Shown: positions 55,755 to 64,000 of the stretch, piece by piece | Layout of the letters: the number at the start of each line of letters is the position of its first letter | How positions within the stretch are numbered: position 1 is the first letter of the stretch | Assembly: GCA_011032825.1 (NCBI GenBank) | Contig: JAADJZ010000011.1 | Location: forward strand, 1,277,501 to 1,341,500 | DNA: 64,000 nt | Origin: Massariosphaeria phaeospora | Taxonomy: Eukaryota > Ascomycota > Dothideomycetes > Pleosporales | Direction: 5' to 3' | Notes under the pieces: generated by a model | What the model was told of the DNA's origin: nothing | Seen by the model: the letters and a program-made list of their open reading frames with translations, nothing else | The model's database searches: none | Program-made: the position numbers and the translations under genes

Positions 55755-57858
55755 CCGTGTTGGCGCACGTGCCGACCGGAACGCGTGCCGACCGCCGAAC
55801 TTCAATCGACGCCACTGACACCCCAACTTCAACACGCGATAACTCTACCACCATGACCCCAGTTGAAGAAGCAATTGCAGAAATTAAATCGCGCGCTCTA
55901 GGAGATGATCTTGTATACCAGGAGTATGCTGACTAGTTTGGCGTAGATCGAGTTACGTTGGCGCGAAGACACTAAGGCCGTCAAGGCTCAAGAACAGCTA
56001 AAATCTTCGACTAGAAGAAACTTACGCCACAACAAGAGAAGAAGCTTGTACTCTACATTAGAGACTTGACTAAGCGTAGGCTACCACCTACTCGAGCTAT
56101 GATACAAAATTTTGCCTCTACGATAGCTCACGAACGCGTTTCTTTGGCCTAAGTGACGCGCTTCAAGCACCGCCACGAGGACGAGCTTATCTCAAAATAC
56201 ACCACCGCCATGGACGCTACGCGCCACACAGCCGACTCATATATCAAGTACAAGCTATACTTTGACCTGCTACACGGCAAGATAGAGGAGCATGAGATTC
56301 TGCCCGAGAATAGCTACAATATGGACGAAAAAGGCTTCATAATAGGTGTAATCGGACGATCGAAAAGGACCTTCACAAGGGCCCAATAGGAGAAGCGTGA
56401 GGTTACTGCAGCCCTCTAAAATAGCTTACGTACCTAGATAACAACTGTCGCTGCAGTTTGCGCTAATAGGACTGCGCTGCTGCCTAGCCTAATCTACGAG
56501 TTTGCAAACTGTACTCTACAATCGTTATAGGTAGCTAATATCAAGCCCGGCGTACACGACGTTTTTGTAGCTTCAACACTATCTAGATAGACGAATAATA
56601 ACGTAGGATTGGCCTAGTTAGAGCAGGTTTTCAACTGCTGCACGAAGAAAAAAGCGCGGCATAAAAGAAACTAGCGCTTACTTATTCTCGACGGCTACAG
56701 CAGCTACCTTACGAAGGACTTTTTACACTACTGCTTTACTTACAAGATCTATGTTGCTGTATTTTCACTTTATAGTACTTATACGCTGCAGCCGCTAGAT
56801 GTAGTTTGCTTCAAGCCGCTAAGTAAAGCCTACTCCAAAAAGCTTGCAGAACACACCTAGCGCAGCCAAGGGCTAGTCCTAATTAAGAAAAGCAACTTCT
56901 TTTTGTTGTTCTAGGACGCCTAGCAGGCAAGCTTCAAGAAGCAAACGATTTTGCAGTCTTTTGCTGCCACTAGTATATAGCCTATGGATCAAAAGAGAGT
57001 TATAAAGCGCTTTCCGCCAAAGCTTCTAAACAAGCTAGCAAACAAGCCTAGCTCTACCTAGCGTAAAGCCAATCGTTTCTTACGAGCAGCAGCTAATACG
57101 TCGTTGTTTGATCTCAAACAAGTGTCCTCTATAATCCACTACTTGGCCAACCAAAACGAGCTTTTTACTAATGAGAATAAAGGCCTACGCGAGGCTCTTA
57201 CTACTAAAAAAAAGCACAATAAGAAGGGCAAGGTCTTTAACTTGCAGCAGAAAAAGGAGTATTATAGTAGAGCTGTGTTCTAGTTACCGCGTAAGATGGC
57301 TAAAAGTAAAGCACGTAAGCGCACGAACAAGCGACTAGCTAAAAAGAAGAAACTTCAAAAAGCTTAGATAAAGCAGCTCTAAGCTGCTAACGCTTTATAC
57401 AACAAAAAGCTTAAAGAGAAAAAGCGTGTAGCAACTGCAGCAAAGCGAAAGGAGCGTAAAAAAGAGAAGGCAGAAAAGGCGGCTTCTGCGGCAGCTCGAA
57501 AAGCGCTCCAAAACACTTAGAAACCTATTCAAACTTCTCAAACAGCTAAGCGCAAAGCTTCGGCTACAACTACTCTAAAGGCAAAGCAACAGAAGCGTTC
57601 TAGTGCTGCTGCAGCACCTGCTAAAGTCGTACCTGCTGTTCTAGCTAAGGTTGCCCGCAGCGGCCGCGCTGTCAAGCTGCCGACTAGATACACATAATCT
57701 AAGTAGTACAAATTGTTTATTATAATCAATGTATCAATCTACCAAAAGGTCTTGCAATAATAGCTATTGCTGCTGTTGTTACATCCTCATGTTTGTAGTG
57801 GTGATAATCTCGATAGGGCGATCGTCACGCGTTCCGGTCGGCACGTGCGCCAACACTG
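55755..57858 (+). mobile_element. Element J: pogo-like transposon inserted in the helicase
   Basis: TA duplications at 55753-55754 and 57859-57860. Inverted ends of about 40 bp start C(C/A)GTGTTGGCGCACGTGCC and contain GCGTGCCGACCG-like motifs twice. The helicase frame continues in register across it. Confidence 0.92.
55853..57697 (+). pseudogene. Pogo-like transposase of element J, many stops
   Basis: A 615-codon frame from the ATG at 55853 to the TAA at 57695 without frameshift but with many stops, mostly TAG, often where relatives have Trp or Gln. Domains as in F and H: HTH, CENP-B HTH, YNMDEKGFII, LLILDGYSS, LQPLDVVCF, coiled coil. One stop, directly before RLLILDG, is at the same residue as the first stop in element F. 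Confidence 0.9.
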
Positions 57859-60800
57859 TAGAGAAGCGAGCGATCAGCACCATCCAGGCGGGCGAGCGCG
57901 ACGAGGTCAACCCGTAGGTAGATCAGACGCAGTGGCTGCCGTACCTAGTAGGCATGGAGCGAGCGGATCTGCTTGCGTGTAACAAAGAGCCAGTAGCTGA
58001 GCCGGATCCAAGGAGCGACAACGAGGCCGAGCCGGTAGAGGCAGCGATCTAGGCAGCCATAGACGGGCTCATGCGCTTCAGCCAGGCGTTAGTAATTAAG
58101 CGCGTTGGCGTGTTCGTGCAGCTAGAAGCAATTCGTACTAAGAAGCACTAGACGCGGTACTAGCTGCTGCAGCTATACATAGACAAAGAGGCGATTGTTA
58201 AGCACACGCGGCTATAGCAGCAGGTGTTGATGTTTTTTGCGCGCACACAGAAGGAGCACGCATAGAAAAGCTCGTAGTACTAGTTCAGGCAGCAGCAGCG
58301 CGAGGCATGGAAAACGTTGGTTTACGAAGCAAAAAGAGCAGCAGGAAGAGAAGCAGAAGAGAGAGAAAACGAAGCAAACGAGCAGATAGACAAGGAAGCA
58401 GACAATAAGCTAGAAACAGACGAAGAAATAGAGGTTAACGAGACAGATTAGGCGACAGAGGCAGCACTCGATTAGAGCGCCGCGAGCGCCAAGCTAAAGA
58501 AGTTATCTAGGATCTAGAAAGCGTGTTTGGATTTTTGCATCGCGTTGCTAGACTACCGCATTACCCGCCGAGAGTACGACAGCTCGTTGGTGTGCGCGCT
58601 AGCAGTGCTAGGCGTCAAGAAAAAGGGCTAGAAAAAGCTAGAACAGTATTCGCCAATCTTGTCGGCCGTAATTAAGACAGCACGGTTTATAGTAGTGCAG
58701 CAGAGGCTAAAGCTGTTAGGTGCGAATCTAGCAGATCCGCAGGACAGTAACAAAGAAATAGACAATTTTGACAACAGCGCGTACGAAAGCGGCCCTAGCG
58801 CTAGCTTACGCTGCTGCTCGAAAAGTTGTTTGCAGCTCGTACAGCAGATAATGGACCGGTTCATAGTGCGCAGCAGCTACGAGCTGATGCAGTAGATGCT
58901 AGACCTGCAAACGTACGAGCTAAAAATCTATTACAACACTACAGCGCGCAGGCACGTAGAGTAAACTAGCGATAAGCTGCTGTACAAGAAGCTGCACTTT
59001 AGCATAGCCTAGTTCCGCGGCATAGTCTACAGGCTAGCGAGCGAAAGCTAGCAGCTGTTGACGAAGAAGCTGTTGTTTAGCAAGGCTACGCTCGTACCCG
59101 CCGTGCTATAAAAAAGCATGCGCGATAACCCAACTAACAAGCAGCTAAAATAAAACTTTTTAAAAGACTAGCGCACACAAATGCCCGTTGACGGCGAGCA
59201 GTAGCTGTTTGAGCGGGTAGAGCAGAAAGCTAGCATCCGTAGCTAGTTCATGAAGCTCGGAAGCTAGTTAGAGGTAGACCGGCAAGCAGTAGAGCGGTAC
59301 ATGAATCGAGTAGTCGAGTTCTGCAAAAAGCTTGCGGTATTAATGCATATCAGCGGCGAGCAGCTAGCGCAAGGGCTAGAAATATTAAGCGTGCAGCACA
59401 GCAACACAGTGCAAAGCAGCTACTGCAACGTATTTATTAAGAACAGCATAGTAGTGTTTGTAACGCGGTACCACAAAGGCTACAACGTTAGCAGTAACGT
59501 TAAGATTATCTACTAGTATTTGCCACGTAAAGTAAGCGAGCTAGTAGTGTAGTATATGTAGCTAGTGCTGCCGTTTTAGCAGCAGCTCGAGGCGTTGGTG
59601 TAGGAGAAAGAAGCAGTGTTGTCTTACATGTAGCTAGCTAATCTTAGCAGCTGCAAGTAGACAACAGATTGACTTCGCAAGGCGTTAAAGCGCGAGAGCT
59701 AGATTGCTATAGGCTAGAAATAAACGTTTGCTAGGTACCGCGAGATAGCGATTAGCATTAGCTAGCGATATTTGCGTAGATCCACCGCGTTCTAGGCTAA
59801 AAAAGAAGAGAAAAAAGAAAGAAACGAAAATACAGCAGAAGCGTTTATTGCTGACGAGCAAGCGAGCTATACGTTGCACGTCGCTAGGCTAGTGTACGCG
59901 CGAGAAATCATAGAGCAAGCTAGCGCCGTAGCTAACAAGCAGCAGCAATTCCGAGCATCTAGCACTAATTAGCATCAATTTTTGGGCTTCTAGCTAGACG
60001 TTAACTAGAGCGAAAAGAGTAGAAAGCGGAAGCGAGCGCCGTTTGAGAGCGAAGCGAACGAGGCAAGAATCGATCGATAGCAGCAGCTAAGGAAAATAGA
60101 CAGCAGCAAGCAGCTTAAGCGAATAATAAGCAACAAGGCCAAGTTCCGTAGCGTGTAGAAAAAAGCTATTAACGCTATTATAGCAGGCGAGAGCTTTGTC
60201 GTAGCCGTAATACTTACTAGCAAAGGCAAAAGCTTGTTGTTTATGTTGCTAGCGTTTGCAGAGCAAGGCAGCACTACTGTCGTTATCGTGCCGTTGATCG
60301 CGTTACGCGGCGATATAAAGCGGCGATGCTAGAAGCTAAGAATATCGTGTGTAGAGTAGAAAAGCTGCTACTTGCTTAACGCTGCTGCCGTAGTGTTAGT
60401 AACGCTCAAGTCGGCAGTAGGAGAAGCGTTTACTACGTTTTTAAACCGGCTTTAAGCAACGCGGCAGCTAGATCGAATTGTTATCGACAAGTGCTATATC
60501 GTGTTGAACTAGCAGTACACGTTTCGCAAGTAGATGTAGCAGCTTAGCAGGCTAGTAGCCGCAAAAACGCAAATAGTTATGTTAACAGCTACGTTGCTGC
60601 TAAGCGAGAAAAGCGAGCTGTTTTGCCGCATGCATTTTAATCTAGAGCAGGTTAAAATGTTTAGGGCGTCTACAGCGCGGACCAACGTAGCGTATTACGT
60701 AGTTAAGATAAGCTAGAAAGCGCAGAAGCAGAAAGTAGAAGCAACCGTGTTGGCTATAGTACGGCGAAAGCTAAGAAAGTACAAGACTAGCAAGATTATT

Positions 60801-62079
60801 ATATACAGCAACTTAGTAGCTAAAGTTAAAGCGTTAGCAGAGAAGCTTAGATGCTAGGCGTATTACTACTACGCAGTTAGCAAAGCGAGCATGTTAGAAA
60901 AGTTTATAGCTAGCTAACAGCGCATTATCGTTGCTACTAGCGCATTAGGCACGGGCGTTGACGTGCCTAACATCTAGTGCATTGTCTACATTAACTAGCC
61001 GTTTAGCGTGTTAGAGTACGCGTAGGAGAGTAGTAGAGCTAGGCAAAACAAACTACCAAGCAAAGCAATCACGATTGTACAAGAAAGCGATTAACGAGCG
61101 GCTACTAACGCGCAAGGCGAGGCAGAGCAAGCGTTAGTACAATTGTACGTAAAAAAGAGCAGCAGCGTATAGTGCCGAAGAGTAGTGTTAAACGAATATC
61201 TAGACTAGCGAGAGGCAGAGCAGGTAGAATGCAAAGAAAAAAAAAAAAAGTGTAACATTTGTCAAAAAAAAGAAGTAAAGAAGCGAATAAATAAGGGCAG
61301 AGAAGAGGACAGCAAGGATCCTAGCGAGGTTGAGAAAATAAAAGCAGAAAAAAGCGTAGGCGAGAGCGAAAGAGAGAACGAGAGAAAAAAAAAGCGAAGA
61401 ACGTTTAAGCAGCAGCAGCGAAAGCGACAAGGCTTACACCAAACGTTGATCTAGCAGCAACAGCACGAGTTTGAGAACGTTAAGTAGCTGCGCAGGCAGT
61501 TAGCGCAGTAGGCGAGCTAGTGCGAGATATGCAAAGTAGCAAGTAACAAGTACAGCAACTACGACGTGCAGCAATGTTAGCAAGCAAAAAGCACGCAAGT
61601 TAACAAGAGTATTAAAGCAATAGAGAAAAAGATTAAGTTTGAGAATTATTCTAGGTGTTTTTGGTGCGAGGTGCCGCAGGAGATATGCTATTAGTAAAAA
61701 AGCAACAGCTGCGAGAGGTATAAGCGCAACAAGAAAAGCAATTGCTAGTACAAAAGCGTATTAATAGGTAGCTTAATAGGCATAGCGTTGAGGTATTGCG
61801 AAATTAAGTTGCAGTAGCATGCGCAATTAGAGGCAATAGGCGTTAACAGCGCAGAACTAAAGAGAAGCGTTGTTGAGTATCTAAAAAAAAAGCGCGCACT
61901 TAAGACAGTAGAGAGCAATTAGTTAGTAAAAAAGTTCTATTAAGTAACGCGGTTGTTAGCTAAGTAGGTAAAGCAATCTAGCGCACTGCAAGCATAGTAA
62001 GCGTAGTAATAAACAAGTAACGCTTGTATTCTACAAAGAAAAAAACGCTTAGCACTAAAAGCTAAAGAGCTTACTTTAG

Positions 62080-62830
62080 CGAGTATAAAAAATCTAACAA
62101 AAGCAACGACAACGTTAAAAAGCGCAGGTAGTGTTATATTACGTTACAAAACCTTAGACAGTTAGCACTACCAAAACATCTTTAAACAAGCTAAAGCAGT
62201 TGCTATCTATTATCTAACGTATTTTCTTCTATAAGCGAGATTCAACAGAAGCAACAACGGCGTTGAAAAGCGCAAGTAGTATTCTCTTACGTTACAAAAC
62301 CTTAGACAGTTAGCACTACCAAAACAGCTTCAAACAAGCTAAAGCAGTTGCTATTGATTATCTAACGTAGGTTCTTCTATAAGTAAAATCTAATAAATCT
62401 AACGATAGCGTTAGAAAGCGCAGGTAGTGTTCTCTTACGTTACAAAACCTTAGACAGTTGGCACTACTAAAACAGCTTCAAACAAGCTAAAGCAGTTGCT
62501 ATTAATTATCTAACGTAGGTTCTTTTATAAGCGAGATCCAACAAAAGCAACAACAGCGTTAGAAAGCGCAGGTAGTATTCTCTTACGTTACAAAACCTTA
62601 GACAGTTGGCACTACCAAAACAGCTTCAAACAAGCTAAAGCAGTTGCTATTGATTATCTAACGTAGGTTCTTTTATAAGTGAGATACAATAAAGCAAAAA
62701 CAGCGTTGAAATGCGCAAGCAGTGTTCTTTTAATTCACAAAACGTTGCATAGCTAGCAAGCAGTATTCTGTTAATTTACATTACGTTGCATAGCTAGCAC
62801 TACTAGAACAGCTTTAAACAAGTTAAACTA
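62080..62830. repeat. 147-148 bp tandem satellite, about five copies
   Basis: The anchor CGTT(A/G)(A/G)AAAGCGCA(G/A)GTAGT recurs at about 62114, 62261, 62409, 62557 and 62704 (spacing 147-148 bp). Each unit also has TTACAAAACCTTAGACAGTT and CAAACAAGCTAAAGCAGTTG. The last unit is degenerate. Located just after the helicase pseudogene. Confidence 0.92.
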
Positions 62831-64000
62831 TAGTTTTTTTAACGTTTTACAACAAACGTCTTTAGAGCGTTTATACAAAAAGCGTAGTCGTTAAAGCAAA
62901 CGCAATAATAATCAAAGATATTTACTACGACAAACGCAATGCGCTTTTTACTTGCGCTTTTTACTTTTTTACCTTGTGCGTAAAAGATTCTAGTACGACA
63001 GTAAGCTGTATATATTCTGTAACTTTTATCTTTCGTAACCTACAGTGTACACTAGTTTCTTTTACAACACAATTCTCTAGTTACTGTCTATACCTACTAC
63101 ACTTTTCTTCTTTTCGTTGTTAATTCTCTACTAATTAGCTTTAGCATAAGCTACTACAACTTGTTTACCTAGAATAGCTATACTAGCTTAGCTTTAGCTT
63201 TCGCCGCAGCTCCTCCGCTGCTGCTGCTGCTTTGGGCTTTCGAAGCCGCTTACAACCAACCGCTTCCAACTGCTTTTCAATTTAATCTTGAAACTAGATT
63301 CACGGCTATGTTAAACTATATAGTTGCTACGTTTTAAGATTAGCCAACTACCTAGCTTCCGCGCGTGAATCCTCTTATTGCAACCTACAAAAACAGCGCG
63401 AGCAAGGCTAGCTAGTCTAGCATAAAGAAACTTTTACAAGAAACCAAGGACGACTATAACCGCGGTGCAACTATCTTAGGCGCAACAAAGAAATAGCGAG
63501 CTGCAAAGTCTATTAGCGTTGTAACTTTAAGCATGTTAAGCGCAGCAAAGTAGTTGCAAAACAATAACAGCTAGCATGCTGTAGCGATAGCGCGGCAGGA
63601 AAGTAAAGTGTAGGTTTACAATCTAGCGTACAATTTAGCTGCGCATGCTAGAAACGTTAAGCGAGTAGATAGCGTAAGCAGCACTAGCAACGTGCACTGC
63701 TTAGTGCAGTAGTAGCTAAACGTACAAAAAGTATACTTTTAAAGCTCGCTAAGCAACTATACGCAGCACCTAAAATAGATAAAGTGCATAAGCCGAAGTG
63801 CATAGTAAGTAGATGCAACTGCAAATAAAACACTTTCTTAGCTGCTAGACGCTAACTTTTCGAAAGAGCCGTAAACGTTTTATTACTAGAACTAGAGTAG
63901 AAGCTATAGTTTGTTTGAGATTACAAAACTTCTAGTACTATTAAAATGTAACTATATAATGTAAGAGCAAAGTAATTAATTAAGTAACAAATAAGCAGCA
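62831..64000. other. RIP-degraded sequence, possible coding relic at 63.17-63.8 kb
   Basis: AT-rich up to 63.15 kb. From about 63237 a plus-strand frame shows stretches such as AFEAAYNQPLPTAFQFN and ATILGATKK between stops, perhaps the start of another subtelomeric gene. Not identified. Confidence 0.35.

Larger units (their letters stand above)
55083..62010 (+). pseudogene. Subtelomeric RecQ-like (telomere-linked) helicase, RIP-inactivated and split by element J
   Basis: One reading frame can be followed from about 55083 to 55754 and, after element J, from 57861 to about 62010, without any frameshift but with dozens of stops, mostly TAG. N terminus: C2H2-type finger CKECKHSVLPSYVKS...RMH as in ORSD/RecQ-like fungal proteins. 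Helicase core: ATP loop TSKGKS (60.2 kb), VPLIALRGD, a DExH-like IVIDKCY, LTATL (60.6 kb), ATSALGTGVDVPNI (60.95 kb), ESSRARQ (61.03 kb). Cys-rich C-terminal modules follow (CNICQKK; CFWCEVPQEIC). Such genes are typically repeated next to fungal telomeres. The true start is unclear. Confidence 0.85.

Noticed and set aside
62080..62830. CRISPR-like regular repeats
   Set aside because: Contiguous 147-148 bp tandem units without spacers, in a eukaryote: a satellite.

Overview
The window reads as a filamentous ascomycete chromosome arm (Pezizomycotina, probably a plant-associated Dothideomycete; the subphylum is well supported, the class is an inference). The evidence is short 47-115 bp GT-AG introns with CTAAC/CTGAC-like branch sites, an AA9 lytic polysaccharide monooxygenase, an Ecp2-type (Hce2) secreted effector, abundant Fot1/pogo transposons with TA target duplications, RIP-type C-to-T decay and a decayed subtelomeric RecQ-like helicase.

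Layout. (1) 1-8.15 kb is a nest of transposons: element B is split by A, followed by C, then a Tc1-like element D that is split by an internally deleted hAT element. (2) 8.6-42.6 kb is a gene-bearing island: AA9 LPMO (-), a lightly decayed pogo element F, alpha/beta hydrolase (+), a Ser/Arg/Pro-rich protein with one in-frame TGA (+), an acidic low-complexity protein (+), PEX12 (-) divergent from a PQ-loop membrane protein (+), a MATE transporter (+), a 4.6 kb array of about twelve promoter-like units without ORFs, an Ecp2/Hce2 effector (-), a 576-aa unknown protein (-), a small ORF (-), a DUF3632-like protein (+), a GH79-type glycosidase (-) and a 1016-aa intronless VWA protein (-). (3) 42.9-64 kb is repeat-dominated: a foldback MITE, Fot1-like pieces, a 3.3 kb long-TIR element carrying three copies of a hAT MITE, pogo element H inside a RIP-degraded Fot1 copy, further Fot1 copies, a RecQ-like helicase pseudogene split by pogo element J, and a 147-148 bp satellite.

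The genes of the island are not an obvious pathway. Three products are secreted and could act at a plant or polysaccharide interface (AA9, GH79, Hce2 effector). PEX12 and the two dileucine-tailed transporters are organelle membrane proteins. Transposon ends could mostly be fixed to the base by TA or 8-bp target duplications and terminal inverted repeats, which gives a clear insertion order.

The best candidate for something undescribed is the 24.5-29.1 kb array. It has twelve head-to-tail units at a typical 295-360 bp spacing. Most carry a TGATGCGCATCA-like palindrome 50-60 bp upstream of a TATATAAG box, and they carry a pyrimidine tract, a YTACACWGCA initiator-like block and a GCGACTAAAA-like block, but no conserved reading frame.
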